A stretch of DNA of 64,000 bases from Streptomyces silaceus (GTDB lineage: Bacteria; Actinomycetota; Actinomycetes; Streptomycetales; Streptomycetaceae). The notes under the pieces were generated by a model, which worked only from the letters and a program-made list of their open reading frames with translations, did not search any database and was not told where the DNA came from. The translations under genes and the position numbers were made by a program. Below, in pieces: positions 10,686 to 21,990 of the stretch (positions are counted from its first letter, which is position 1; every line of letters begins with the position of its first letter). The stretch is from NCBI RefSeq assembly GCF_001419745.1, contig NZ_LIRJ01000034.1, positions 1 to 64,000 of the forward strand. Direction: 5' to 3'.

Positions 10686-12410
10686 CTACGGTCCCTCTGC
10701 CGTCGGCTGCCTGCTCACCGCGGTCCACCGCGCGCCGCTGCGCTCGCGGAACGCCTCGACGGCGCTCTCCACCGTCGGGAAGAACTGCCCCGGATCGAAG
10801 GCCCGCGTCAGGCCGTAGCGCTCGACCTTGCGGCGCACCGGGTCCTTCAGCTCGGCGAAGACCAGCTCGGTCCCCCGCTTCTCCAGGGCCTCGTCCAGCT
10901 CCTCCAGGAAGTCGGCGGCCGTCGTGTCGACGTCGGTCACCGGCTCGGCGGCGATGAGCACGCAGCGCGGCGGCGGTTCGGTGCGCGCGCACCGCAGGAC
11001 CTCGTCGCGGAACGCCTTGGCGTTGGCGAAGAACAGCGGCGCGTCGAAGCGCAGGATCACCAGGCCGGGCAGCTCCTCGGCGCTCGGGTACGAGCGCACG
11101 TCGTGGTAGCCCGCGAGGCCGGGCACGCGTCCGAGCACCGTGCTGTAGGGCCACCACGCGCGCCGGAAGACGTTGAGGATGGACAGGCCCACGGCGACCG
11201 CGATGCCGGGCAGCACGCCGAGCAGCGCCACCCCGAGGAAGGCCGCGATGCACAGCAGGAACTCCGCCTTGCGCTGCCGCCACAGCCGCGCCGTGCCCTG
11301 GGCGTCGGCCAGCGAGAGGGAGGCCGTGACGACCACCGCGGCGAGCGTGGGCTGCGGCAGGTCGCGGAAGAGGCCCGGCAGCAGGACGAGCATGAGGAGG
11401 ATCAGCGCCGCGCCGACCACCCCGGTGAGCTGGGTCCGCGCGCCCGCCCGCTCGGCGACGGCCGTCCGTGAGCCGCTGGTGCTCACGGGGAAGCCCTGGA
11501 AGAGCCCGGCGGCCATGTTCGCCGTGCCGATGGCGATCATCTCGTCGTTGCCGCGGACCTCCTGGCCGGTGCGCGTGGCGAACGCCGAGGCGTTGGAGAT
11601 CGTGTCGGCCAGGGAGACCAGGGCGATGCCGAGCGCGCCGACGCACAGCGGGCCGAGGTCCTCCCACCGGATGTCCGGGACGGTGAAGGGCGGCAGCCCC
11701 TCGGGCAGCCTGCCGACCATCCGTACGCCGTGGTCCTCCAGGTCGAGCAGGACGGAGGCGGCGATGGCGAGCACCACCATGACGAGGACGGCGGGGACCT
11801 TCGGCAGCAGGCGCTGCAGGAGCAGGATGACCGCGATGCAGCCGAGGCCCACGGCGACGGCGGCCGGCACCGCCTTCCCGTCGCCCAGCGCCCCTGCGAA
11901 GGCGTCGATCTCCTCGATCAGCCCGTCGGCGTCGGTGGAGAACCCGAACAGCTTGGGCAGCTGGCCGACGAGGATGGTGAGGGCCAGGCCGTTCATGTAG
12001 CCGATCATGGTCGGCTTGGAGATCAGGTCGGCGACGAAGCCGAGGCGCGCCACGCCCGCCAGGAGCGTGATCGCCCCGACCATCAGCGCCAGGGCGGAGG
12101 CGAGCGCGACCGCGCGGGCGCTGTCGCCGCCGGAGGCGACCAGCGGCAGGACGGTGGCGGCGATCATCGGGCCGAGCGACGAGTCGGGGCCGAGCACGAG
12201 GATGCGGGACGGCCCGGTGACGGCGTACGCGAGCAGGCAGAGCACGGACGTGTACAGGCCGGTGATCGCCGGCAGTCCGGCCAGTTCCGCGTACGCCATG
12301 CCCTGCGGCACGAGCAGCGTGCTCAGGACGAGGCCGGCCACGAGGTCCTTGGCCAGCCACTCCCGGCGGTAGCTCCGCAGCGTCTTGACGCCGGGCGGCT
12401 GCCAGGGCAC
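10686..12410 (-). CDS. SulP-family anion transporter with STAS domain
   Basis: A 574-residue SulP permease. The N-terminus LVAGLVLSTLLVPQGMAYAE is the typical SulP entry motif, followed by about 10-12 membrane helices (residues 25-420). A cytoplasmic STAS domain follows at about 440-555 (LVILRFDAPLFFANAKAF, then VDTTAADFLEELDEAL). SulP proteins carry sulfate, bicarbonate, chloride or dicarboxylates; the substrate cannot be read here. The start is a GTG seven bases after the P-type ATPase stop codon, so it is the last gene of a leftward operon (DUF7144-type, PPK2, P-type ATPase, SulP). Confidence 0.9.
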   Translation of the reverse strand: MPWQPPGVKTLRSYRREWLAKDLVAGLVLSTLLVPQGMAYAELAGLPAITGLYTSVLCLLAYAVTGPSRILVLGPDSSLGPMIAATVLPLVASGGDSARAVALASALALMVGAITLLAGVARLGFVADLISKPTMIGYMNGLALTILVGQLPKLFGFSTDADGLIEEIDAFAGALGDGKAVPAAVAVGLGCIAVILLLQRLLPKVPAVLVMVVLAIAASVLLDLEDHGVRMVGRLPEGLPPFTVPDIRWEDLGPLCVGALGIALVSLADTISNASAFATRTGQEVRGNDEMIAIGTANMAAGLFQGFPVSTSGSRTAVAERAGARTQLTGVVGAALILLMLVLLPGLFRDLPQPTLAAVVVTASLSLADAQGTARLWRQRKAEFLLCIAAFLGVALLGVLPGIAVAVGLSILNVFRRAWWPYSTVLGRVPGLAGYHDVRSYPSAEELPGLVILRFDAPLFFANAKAFRDEVLRCARTEPPPRCVLIAAEPVTDVDTTAADFLEELDEALEKRGTELVFAELKDPVRRKVERYGLTRAFDPGQFFPTVESAVEAFRERSGARWTAVSRQPTAEGP

Positions 12411-12417
12411 CGGTGCC

Positions 12418-15149
<2,732 letters not shown>

Positions 15150-15153
<4 letters not shown>

Positions 15154-16151
15154 CGCGCCCGCCTTCCCGCGCCGTGGCGGCCGCGGCCGTCCGCGGCGGC
15201 GGCCCAGGGGTCCGCCGCCGCGCCGGCCGGTGCCTCGTCCTCCAACTGGCGCTTCTCCAGTTCGAGTTCGTGACGCGCCTTGTCGCCGATGTCCGGATAG
15301 CGCGGGCCGATGTCGAGCAGCGCGTGCGAGAGGACGGCGGCCGCGCAGATCCGGGCGTACCACTTGCGGTCCGCGGGCACCACGTACCAGGGGGCCCACG
15401 GGGTGCTCGTGGCGGACAGCATCTCGGAGAACGCCGACTGATAGGCGTCCCAGGAGGCGCGTTCGCGCGCGTCCGCCGCCGAGAACTTCCAGTTCCGCTC
15501 CGGCACGTCGATGCGTTTCAGGAAGCGGACGCGCTGTTCTTCCTTGGACAGGTTCAGGAACAGTTTGACGACGCTGAAGCCGTTGTCCGTCAGATACCGC
15601 TCCCAGTCGTTGATCTCCCGGTACCGCCGCCGCCAGAACGCCTTCCTGCCCTTGGCCCCGCCCGGCAGCCGCTGGCGGGCGAGGAGTTCGGGGTGCACGC
15701 GCACCACCAGCACCTCCTCGTAGTGCGACCGGTTGAAGATGCCGATCTCCCCGCGGCGCGGCAACTGGCAGGCGTAGCGCCAGAGGTAGTCGTGGCTGAG
15801 CTCCTCGGCCGAGGGCGCCTTGAAGTTGGCCACGCGCACGCCCTGCGGGTTCACTCCGCTCATGACGTGGCGGATGGTGCCGTCCTTGCCCCCGGCGTCC
15901 AGCGCCTGCAGGCACAGCAGCACGCCGTGGCTGCCCTCGGCGGCCAGCCTGCGCTGGTAGTCGGCGAGCAGGAGCACGCCGCTGCGGAGCAGCTCCTGCC
16001 CCTCGGCCTTGTCCTTGACGCCCGCCTTGTGGGCGGGGTCGAAGTCCTTGGCCAGGTTCACCTTCGCACCGGGCTCGACCCGCAGAGGGGCGATGAACGC
16101 GGCGATCCGCTCGGCCCTCTCGTCCCTCGTGCGCACCCGTCCGTCCTTCAT
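15150..16151 (-). CDS. ppk2: Polyphosphate kinase 2 family protein
   Basis: A 333-residue PPK2 enzyme that moves phosphate between polyphosphate and nucleotides. The Walker A-type motif LQALDAGGKDGTIRHVMSGV, the conserved FNRSHYEEVLVVRVHPE and the lid region RVRFLKRIDVPERNWKFS are all present, so it should be active. The C-terminal ~45 residues are disordered and alanine-rich. Many such actinobacterial proteins run in the ADP/ATP-forming direction, but the donor preference cannot be told here. It sits 12 bp after the DUF7144-type gene and overlaps the P-type ATPase start by four bases. This suggests, by inference, local ATP regeneration for the pump. Confidence 0.9.
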
Positions 16152-16163
16152 GGGGTTCCTCTG

Positions 16164-16583
16164 CTAGCCCAGGGTGTCCTGATCCACGACGCACAGGCCC
16201 CAGATGACGAAGCCGTCGATCGCGATCAGCGTGAGGGACCAGAAGGGGTGGTACGGGATGGACAGGAAGTTGGCGATGATCATCAGGGCGGCGATGATCA
16301 CGCCGGTGATCCGGGCCCACTTCATGGCCGCGAGCAGGCCGAGGCTGACGATCACCGCGACCACGCCGAGGACGAGGTGGATCCAGCCCCAGCTCGTCAG
16401 GTCGAACTCGAAGACGTACTGGGGCGTGCTGAGGAACACCTTGTCCTCGAGGACTGCCATGAGCCCCCGGCAGAAGCCCATGGAGCCGGAGATGAACAGC
16501 ATCACCGCGGCGAAGATCGTCAGCCCGCCCGCGGCCGCACGCGTGGTGCCTGAACGATTGTGCGAAGTGGTCGTGGTGGTCAT
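16164..16583 (-). CDS. DUF7144-like four-helix membrane protein
   Basis: A 139-residue protein starting MTTTTTSHNRSGTTRAAAGG, then four membrane helices: LTIFAAVMLFISGSMGFCRG, a helix around WGWIHLVLGVVAVIVSLGLL, a helix beginning ITGVIIAALMIIANFLSIPY, and SLTLIAIDGFVIWGLCVV. A hydrophilic loop with YVFEFDLTSWGW sits between the first two. This matches a small actinobacterial membrane family (DUF7144) with no known role. ATG 16583 is chosen over a longer frame because it removes an unlikely charged extension and has GGGGG upstream. First gene of the PPK2 operon. Confidence 0.8.
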   Translation of the reverse strand: MTTTTTSHNRSGTTRAAAGGLTIFAAVMLFISGSMGFCRGLMAVLEDKVFLSTPQYVFEFDLTSWGWIHLVLGVVAVIVSLGLLAAMKWARITGVIIAALMIIANFLSIPYHPFWSLTLIAIDGFVIWGLCVVDQDTLG

Positions 16584-16828
16584 GACAGGACCCCCATGGT
16601 TGAGCAGGGTGCCGATTGCACCGCTGAGTGGGGGCGAGTCTCGCCCTCGCCGCGGTGCCGGGTCGTCACCCCCCGAGGGTGACGCCCGGAGGCGGGGCAC
16701 CCAGGAGGCTGTCCGTCGTCCGGCGCGCGAGAGGCTTCCGGCGCCGGAGAGGCCGCCGGGAGGGGCTCCGGCGCGCGAGGGAGGCTCCGTCCCCTGAGGG
16801 GAGCTCCGGCCCGAGAGGGAGGCGAGGG
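16584..16828. promoter_or_regulatory. Divergent promoter region with perfect dyad
   Basis: A 245-bp region between divergent operons (DUF7144-type leftward, MFS rightward). A perfect inverted repeat GTCACCC-CCCGA-GGGTGAC lies at 16665-16683. A 13-bp direct repeat TCCGGCGCGCGAG occurs at 16719-16731 and 16767-16779, each followed by an AGGCT-type sequence. These are candidate regulator sites; no promoter hexamers are convincing. Confidence 0.4.
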
Positions 16829-18241
16829 ATGACCGTGCCGTCCACCCCCGAGGGGGCGAACGCCCCCCAGAACGGCCGCCCGTGGCCGCGTCGCATCCTC
16901 GCGCCGCTCGCGCTGGCCCAGTTCATCTGCAGCTTCGCCGGCTCCAACATGACCGTGATGATCAAGGACATCAGCGAGGACCTGGACACCACCGTGCAGG
17001 GCGTACAGATCGCGATCACCGCGTTCCTGCTGGTGATGGCGGCTCTGATGATCCCGGGCGGCATCCTCACGGAACGCTACGGCCGCAAGCGGTGCCTCGT
17101 CGTCGGGCTCGCCATCTACGGCGTCGGCGCCCTGATCAGCGCGGCCTCGCCCGGCCTCGGCGTGCTCATTCTCGGCAACTCGATCCTGGAGGGCGTCGGC
17201 ACGGCGCTGCTCATCCCGCCCGTGTACATCCTCACCACCCTCCTGTTCACCGAAGTCGCCGACCGGGCCCGCGCGTTCGGGGCGATCATGGGCATGGGCG
17301 GCATCGGCGCAGCCGCGGGACCGCTGCTCGGCGGGCTCATCACCTCGGCGATCAGCTGGCGGGCCGCGTTCGTGTTCCAGGCCGCGGTGGTCGCGCTGAT
17401 CATCCTGCTCACCCGGAAGATCGACGACCCGCTGCCCCCCGACCCGAGCCGTTCCTTCGACACCGGCGGCGCGGTCCTGTCGGCCGGCGGTCTGGTGCTG
17501 GTCGTCATGGGCATCCTCGCGGCGGACGACAACGTCTGGCTGATGGCCGGGCTGCTGCTGGTCGGCGCCCTCGTCCTGGTCGCCTTCTTCCGCTGGGTGC
17601 GCGCCAAGGAGCGCAAGCACGCCGTACCGCTGCTGCCGACCGCGCTGTTCCACAACCGCACGTCCAACCTCGGCCTGATCACCCAGCACATCCAGTGGCT
17701 GCTGCTCATGGGGGTGTCGTTCGTCGTGGCCACCTATCTCCAGGTCGTCCGCGGCTACGACGCGATCGGCACCGGCGTGATCTTCACCGCGTCGACGCTG
17801 GGGCTGCTCGCCAGCTCGCTGGCCGCCGCGCGCTTCGCCCGGCGGCGCGAGCAACGGACCCTGGTCATGGCCGGGTTCGCCGTGACGGTGTGCGGGATCG
17901 GCGTCCTGATCGCCCTCGCCCACGGCTCGCCGAAGGCCTGGGTGTTCACTCCCGGGCTGCTCCTGATCGGTCTGGGGCTCGGGGTGATGCTGACACCGTC
18001 GGTGAACGTGGTGCAGTCGAGCTTCTCCGAGGACCTCCAGGGCGAGATCTCCGGCCTGTCGCGCAGTGTGTCCAACCTCGGTTCCTCGGTGGGCACCGCG
18101 CTCGCGGGCACCATCCTCGTGGCCGACCCGTCCGTGGGGCCGTACGCGGTGGCGCTCGTGGTGCTCGCCGTCATCGGGCTCGGCGGGCTCGGCGCCGCGG
18201 CGAAGCTGCCCCGGACGCCGCCGCCCGAACGCCGGGCCTGA
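16829..18241 (+). CDS. MFS transporter, DHA2-like drug exporter
   Basis: A 470-residue major facilitator with about 14 predicted membrane helices. It carries the loop 2-3 motif GGILTERYGRKRCLVVGLAI (motif A), a helix-5 segment GMGGIGAAAGPLLGGLI (motif C, typical of antiporters) and a conserved SWRAAFVFQA, as in EmrB/QacA-like exporters. It is probably a proton-coupled exporter of small hydrophobic compounds; the substrate is unknown. ATG 16829 follows a GAGGGAGGCGAGGG ribosome-binding stretch. Its last 71 bp overlap the 3' end of the oppositely oriented RDD gene. No regulator gene sits directly beside it. Confidence 0.88.
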   Translation: MTVPSTPEGANAPQNGRPWPRRILAPLALAQFICSFAGSNMTVMIKDISEDLDTTVQGVQIAITAFLLVMAALMIPGGILTERYGRKRCLVVGLAIYGVGALISAASPGLGVLILGNSILEGVGTALLIPPVYILTTLLFTEVADRARAFGAIMGMGGIGAAAGPLLGGLITSAISWRAAFVFQAAVVALIILLTRKIDDPLPPDPSRSFDTGGAVLSAGGLVLVVMGILAADDNVWLMAGLLLVGALVLVAFFRWVRAKERKHAVPLLPTALFHNRTSNLGLITQHIQWLLLMGVSFVVATYLQVVRGYDAIGTGVIFTASTLGLLASSLAAARFARRREQRTLVMAGFAVTVCGIGVLIALAHGSPKAWVFTPGLLLIGLGLGVMLTPSVNVVQSSFSEDLQGEISGLSRSVSNLGSSVGTALAGTILVADPSVGPYAVALVVLAVIGLGGLGAAAKLPRTPPPERRA

Positions 18242-18737
18242 GGCCGCGCGGCGGCCCCGGCTCACCGTGTTCGTGGTGCACTTCGGTGGCGACGAGCAGG
18301 TCCTGGAGCGACGCGCGGCGGGCACTGAACGGGATCCAGCACATGCCCAGCGGGAACGTCACGCACAGGACCGCCCGCAGCAGGGAACGCGGCAGACCCG
18401 GCCGCCGCCCGGCCCGGCCGGTGACGCGGAGCCCCATCAGCCGGCAGCCGACCGTGGCGCCGACCGAGGCCCAGGCGCCGCCGAGGTAGAGCACCGCGAC
18501 GACCCACGCGACCGATCCGGTGAGCCAGGCGGGCAGGTCCGGAAACCGGAACGGCGGCCCGGTGGCCAGCAGCCGCGCGCACCCCGCGCCGAACTGCACG
18601 GTGAACCCGGTCAGGGCCAGGACCAGCGCGTCGAGCACGGAGGCGACACCGCGGGAGACGATGCCGGCGGGTTCGGGGGCGGGGCCGGGTACGCCGTCCG
18701 GCCCCGCCGGCCGCGCTCTGTCGTCGCGGGCCGTCAT
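18171..18737 (-). CDS. RDD-family membrane protein
   Basis: A 188-residue RDD-family protein. The first helix begins GIVSRGVASVLDALVLALTG with the conserved Arg-Asp pair, the second is around LTGSVAWVVAVLYLGGAWAS, followed by the family motif GATVGCRLMGLRV. A third helix and the closing RASLQDLLVATEV follow. The Arg-rich tail is disordered. RDD proteins have uncertain roles; some are proposed in cation homeostasis. Its ATG overlaps the stop of the nonapeptide-repeat gene (ATGA at 18734), and its 3' end overlaps the convergent MFS gene by 71 bp. Confidence 0.83.
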   Translation of the reverse strand: MTARDDRARPAGPDGVPGPAPEPAGIVSRGVASVLDALVLALTGFTVQFGAGCARLLATGPPFRFPDLPAWLTGSVAWVVAVLYLGGAWASVGATVGCRLMGLRVTGRAGRRPGLPRSLLRAVLCVTFPLGMCWIPFSARRASLQDLLVATEVHHEHGEPGPPRGLRPGVRAAASGAASPRRRARRAR

Positions 18738-19216
18738 CGCCGGCCTCGTGGCGAGGGGTCCGCGCCGTTGTCCGACGGCGGGTCCGCCCGGCGCAGCAGA
18801 CGGTCCGCGAGGCGGTTCACGCTGCGGTCGCCGCGCTGCCCGAGGAGGCGGATCGCGTCGACCGTGTCGGTCGTGAGGCCGCCCCCGGTGTCCCGGACGA
18901 TCTTCCCGAGGTCGATCTCGCGGAGCACGTCACGGGTGATGCCCACCAGGTCGATCCGGTCGATCACCGCGTCCACGTCGACCCGGTCGGCGATGGGGTT
19001 CACGTCCACCCGCTCGGCGATCCGGTCCACGTCGATCCGGTCCGCGATCCGGTTCACGTCGACCCGTGCCACCAGGGCGTCCAGGTCGACGCGGTCGAGC
19101 ACGGCACCGATCACCGCACGGGTCACGGCGTCCGCCGCCCCTCCCACCGTGTCCAGCGCGCACCGGGCCCGCCGGACGACACAGGCCAACAGGCCGCCCG
19201 CACTTGCTGAGGTCAT
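18734..19216 (-). CDS. Nonapeptide-repeat protein coupled to RDD protein
   Basis: A 160-residue protein of unknown function with a striking internal repeat. Residues 42-95 hold six tandem 9-residue units of pattern R(V/I)D(V/L)xx(I/L/V)xx, for example RVDLDALVA, RVDVNRIAD, RIDVDRIAE and RVDVNPIAD. A short hydrophobic N-terminus with two cysteines (LLACVVRRARC) and a helical C-terminal region that includes DVLREIDLGKIVRDT flank it. The regular spacing of hydrophobic and Arg-Asp pairs suggests a repetitive, possibly membrane-surface structure. It is translationally coupled to the RDD gene and probably works with it. Divergent promoter region at 19217-19250. Confidence 0.75.
   Translation of the reverse strand: MTSASAGGLLACVVRRARCALDTVGGAADAVTRAVIGAVLDRVDLDALVARVDVNRIADRIDVDRIAERVDVNPIADRVDVDAVIDRIDLVGITRDVLREIDLGKIVRDTGGGLTTDTVDAIRLLGQRGDRSVNRLADRLLRRADPPSDNGADPSPRGRR
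18932..19093 (-). repeat. Six imperfect 27-bp tandem repeats (coding)
   Basis: Six imperfect 27-bp units encode the RVD-type nonapeptides of the gene at 18734-19216. The units remain in frame and vary mostly at synonymous or conservative positions, which points to selection on the protein repeat. Confidence 0.75.
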
Positions 19217-19251
19217 CGTCAGACCGCAGCAGTGTCCGGACGGCCTGACAT

Positions 19252-19282
19252 CCTCCGCCGGGGGTGAGTCGCCCGGCGGAGG
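19252..19282. terminator. Hairpin terminator downstream of alcohol dehydrogenase
   Basis: An 11-bp perfect inverted repeat CCTCCGCCGGG / CCCGGCGGAGG with a 9-nt loop lies 8 bp beyond the leftward alcohol dehydrogenase stop. It should end the TetR-SDR-ADH transcript. Confidence 0.7.
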
Positions 19283-19290
19283 CGGGCCAC

Positions 19291-20367
19291 TCAGGCGCCC
19301 GGCAGGATGACGGCCCGGCCGTTCACACGGCCCGCGTGCAGGTTCTCGTACGCCGTGGGGGCGTCATCCAGTGCGTACGTCTCCACGTGGACGTCGATCA
19401 CGCCCGACCGCGCCAGCTCCAGGACCTCGATCAGCTCGGACCTGCTGCCCCAGTACGGGGAGCGGACCGCGACGTCGTACGCGGTCGTGCCGAAGCCGAC
19501 GGACGCGGCGCCGCCGCCGATGCCGACGATGGACACGTCCCCCTCGACCGCCGCGCAGGCGGTCGCCGTGGCGGCGGTGGGCGGGGCGCCGACGAAGTCG
19601 AACACGGCCTCGGCGCCGAGCCCGCCGGTCAGTCCACGCACCGTGTCCGCCGCGGACGCGTCCGACAGGACGGCCTCGTGGGCGCCGACCTCGCGGGCGA
19701 GCCGCAGCTTCTCCTCGGTGACGTCCAGGGCGATGACCCGCGCCGGGGTCAGCGCCCGCAGCAGCTGGATCGCGACGTGCCCGAGGCCGCCCGTGCCGAT
19801 GACCACGGCCGTGCTGCCGGGCGTCAGCTTGGGCAGCGAGGTCTTGATCGCGTGGTACGGGGTGAGGCCCGCGTCGGTGAGCGGCACGGCGGTCACCGGG
19901 TCGAGGCCGCCGAGCGGGACCAGGTGGCGGGGGTCGTCCACGAGCAGGTACTCGGCGATGGCGCCGGGCGCCCCGAGTCCGGGCGGACGGATGCCGAGCT
20001 CCGCGGCGCGCGTGCAGTAGTTCTCCTTGCCCTGCGCGCACATCGGACAGGTGCCGCAGCCCCAGGGCCCGTACACGGCCACGGAGTCGCCGAGCGCGAG
20101 ACCGGTGACGCCCTCGCCCAGCGCGGCGACGGTCCCGGCGCCCTCGTGGCCCAGGGTCAGCGGCAGCGGGAAGGACAGCGCCTCGGCGGGCATGTCCATC
20201 ACCGCGATGTCGGAGTGGCACACACCGGCGGCGGTGACCTTCAGGAGCACCTGCCCCGGGCCCGGCCGGGGGCACGGGACGGTGACGACCTCGGGGTCGG
20301 CGCCGACGCTGCGGTACTGGACGGCCTTCATCCGGGCGGGCAGGCCCGGGAGTTCTCGACCTGACAT
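19291..20367 (-). CDS. Zinc-dependent MDR alcohol dehydrogenase
   Basis: A 358-residue medium-chain dehydrogenase. The catalytic zinc segment has GVCHSDIAV and GHEGAG; the structural zinc site has CGTCPMC and a further Cys in KENYC. The Rossmann motif is VVIGTGGLGHVAIQLLRAL, with an acidic residue after the second strand (IALDVTEEK) favouring NAD. It probably oxidises a primary or secondary alcohol or reduces the corresponding carbonyl. It lies 36 bp after an SDR gene in an operon headed by TetR, and precedes a strong hairpin terminator. ATG 20367 has an AGAGG site upstream. Confidence 0.9.
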   Translation of the reverse strand: MSGRELPGLPARMKAVQYRSVGADPEVVTVPCPRPGPGQVLLKVTAAGVCHSDIAVMDMPAEALSFPLPLTLGHEGAGTVAALGEGVTGLALGDSVAVYGPWGCGTCPMCAQGKENYCTRAAELGIRPPGLGAPGAIAEYLLVDDPRHLVPLGGLDPVTAVPLTDAGLTPYHAIKTSLPKLTPGSTAVVIGTGGLGHVAIQLLRALTPARVIALDVTEEKLRLAREVGAHEAVLSDASAADTVRGLTGGLGAEAVFDFVGAPPTAATATACAAVEGDVSIVGIGGGAASVGFGTTAYDVAVRSPYWGSRSELIEVLELARSGVIDVHVETYALDDAPTAYENLHAGRVNGRAVILPGA

Positions 20368-20403
20368 GGTGGGGTGCCTCTCTTCCTACGGGTCGGACGC
20401 CGG

Positions 20404-21213
20404 TCAGCGGGCCGCGTATCCGCCGTCGACCAGGTGGTAGCTGCCGTTGACGAACGAGGCGCGCTCGGAGAGTAGGAACAGGGTGAGCTCGGCGACCTCC
20501 TCGGCGGTGCCGAGACGGCCCTGCGGGTGGAGCGCGACCAGCTGCGCGCGCTGCGCCTCGTCGCCCTTGAGCAGCGGGGTGTCGATGAAGCCGGGCGCGA
20601 CGGCGTTCACCCGCACGCCCTGGGAGGCGTACTCCACGGCGGCGGTCTTGGTCAGGCCGACGACGGCGTGCTTGGCGGCGGAGTAGGCGGGGGACCCGGC
20701 GAAGCCGTTCGTACCGAGGATCGAGGACATGTTGACGACGGCGCCGCCGCCGGAGGCGAGGAGGTGCGGCAGCTCGTAGCGCAGGGAGTAGAAGACGCCG
20801 TTGAGGTTGGTGTCGATCACGCGCCGCCAGTCCTCGACCGCGTACTCCCCGGTCGGGGCGGACGCCCCGGCGATGCCGGCGTTGTTCACGGCCAGGTGGA
20901 GACCGCCGTACGTCTCGACCGCGAACTCGACGGCCAGGCGCACCGATTCGGGGTCGGTGACGTCGACGCGCACGGCGGCGGCACGGCCGCCGGCCTCGGT
21001 GAGGGTGCGGGCGACGTCCCGCGCGCCCTGTTCGTTGAAGTCGGCGACGACGACGGCTGCGCCGGCCGCCGCGAGACGGCGGGCGACCTCGAGGCCGATG
21101 CCGGAGGCCGCGCCGGTGACGAGGGCGGTCTTCCCGGCGAACTCCGCCGGGGCGGCGGGGGCGGCGCTGGTGTTCGTGCTGGTGGTCGTGCTCATGGTGG
21201 TGCCTGGTTTCAC
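20404..21213 (-). CDS. SDR-family oxidoreductase
   Basis: A 269-residue classical short-chain dehydrogenase/reductase. The cofactor motif TGAASGIG, the NNAG loop (LAVNNAGIAG), the catalytic Ser (NMSSILG) and YSAAK (Tyr-Lys) are all present. The residue after the second strand is acidic (VVADFNEQG), suggesting NAD(H) preference. The substrate is unknown; the context with an MDR dehydrogenase suggests two redox steps on one alcohol/ketone. The GTG at 21213 overlaps the TetR stop (GTGA), implying coupling. An internal ATG at 21195, six codons in, is an equally possible start. Second gene of the TetR operon. Confidence 0.88.
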   Translation of the reverse strand: MKPGTTMSTTTSTNTSAAPAAPAEFAGKTALVTGAASGIGLEVARRLAAAGAAVVVADFNEQGARDVARTLTEAGGRAAAVRVDVTDPESVRLAVEFAVETYGGLHLAVNNAGIAGASAPTGEYAVEDWRRVIDTNLNGVFYSLRYELPHLLASGGGAVVNMSSILGTNGFAGSPAYSAAKHAVVGLTKTAAVEYASQGVRVNAVAPGFIDTPLLKGDEAQRAQLVALHPQGRLGTAEEVAELTLFLLSERASFVNGSYHLVDGGYAAR

Positions 21214-21857
21214 TCGGTGGTGGTACGGGATTCACTCGATGCCGGAGCGGGGGCCGGCGCGGGCTCGTCGGCCAGGGCCGTGAACGCCGTGTCGATGAGC
21301 CGGGGCAGGGGCGCGCTCGCGCCGGGCGCGATCCAGAACCGCACGGCGGTGCCGAACGCCCCGACGGCGAGCGACACCGCGAGCGCGGGCCGCAGATCGC
21401 GCTCCGCGTCGAGCCCGAGCCGACGCGCGACGATCGCCACCGACGCGCTCTCGGCCTCGTCCTGCACCCGCAGATAGGCGGGCAGCAGCGCGGGCTCGCC
21501 GTGCAGCAGCCGCAGCAGGTCCCGCGAGCGGGGCAGGCGGTGCCAGGCGGTCGGCTCGTCGGCCAGCCAGCTCCGCAGGGCGCGGTGGTAGGCCGTGAGC
21601 GGGCTCTCCTCGGCGGGGCGGGCGGCCAGCGCCGCGTTGATCCGCGCGAAGTCGGCGCGCAGGGCGTCGACGACGGCGTCCTCCTTCCCGGCGAAGTACC
21701 GGGAGAAGGTGCGCCGGGAGACGTCGGCCCGTTCGCTGATCGTCTCGACGGTGACCTGGTCGAGGCCGTGGGCGAGGACCAGGTCCACGGCGGCGTTCGC
21801 CATGGTGTCCCGGCTCTCCCGGACCTTGCGGGTCCGGCGGCCCTGGTTGCTGCTCAT
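21210..21857 (-). CDS. TetR-family regulator of the SDR-ADH operon
   Basis: A 215-residue TetR-type repressor. The N-terminal HTH reads AAVDLVLAHGLDQVTVETIS then ERADVSRRTFSRYFAGKEDA, the usual family pattern, followed by a helical ligand-binding domain. I start at ATG 21857 (MSSNQGRRTRKVRESRD); a longer upstream frame reads through its own operator. The operator-like palindrome TGTCCCAGTGGGACA lies 24 bp upstream of this ATG, consistent with autoregulation of the TetR-SDR-ADH operon. The ligand is unknown, plausibly the substrate of the dehydrogenases. Confidence 0.87.
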   Translation of the reverse strand: MSSNQGRRTRKVRESRDTMANAAVDLVLAHGLDQVTVETISERADVSRRTFSRYFAGKEDAVVDALRADFARINAALAARPAEESPLTAYHRALRSWLADEPTAWHRLPRSRDLLRLLHGEPALLPAYLRVQDEAESASVAIVARRLGLDAERDLRPALAVSLAVGAFGTAVRFWIAPGASAPLPRLIDTAFTALADEPAPAPAPASSESRTTTE

Positions 21858-21876
21858 GTCGTCGACTGTACTCCTC

Positions 21877-21916
21877 GAAGTGTCCCAGTGGGACACATGA
21901 CTCAGCGGGACACTTC
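21877..21916. promoter_or_regulatory. TetR operator with three TGTCCC half-sites
   Basis: The perfect palindrome TGTCCCA-G-TGGGACA is at 21881-21895. A longer inverted repeat GAAGTGTCCC (21877-21886) / GGGACACTTC (21907-21916) shares its left arm, giving three half-sites. It lies directly upstream of the TetR start, so autoregulation is likely. Confidence 0.7.
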
Positions 21917-21990
21917 GGGAGAGGCGGACCGGCGGCCTCGGGGACGCTTCCGCGGGCCGCCGCGCCACGGCTCGGGGCGGGCGCCTCGCC

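Noticed and set aside
18932..19093. Repeat array as CRISPR
   Set aside because: Imperfect 27-bp units without unique spacers, coding for nonapeptides.
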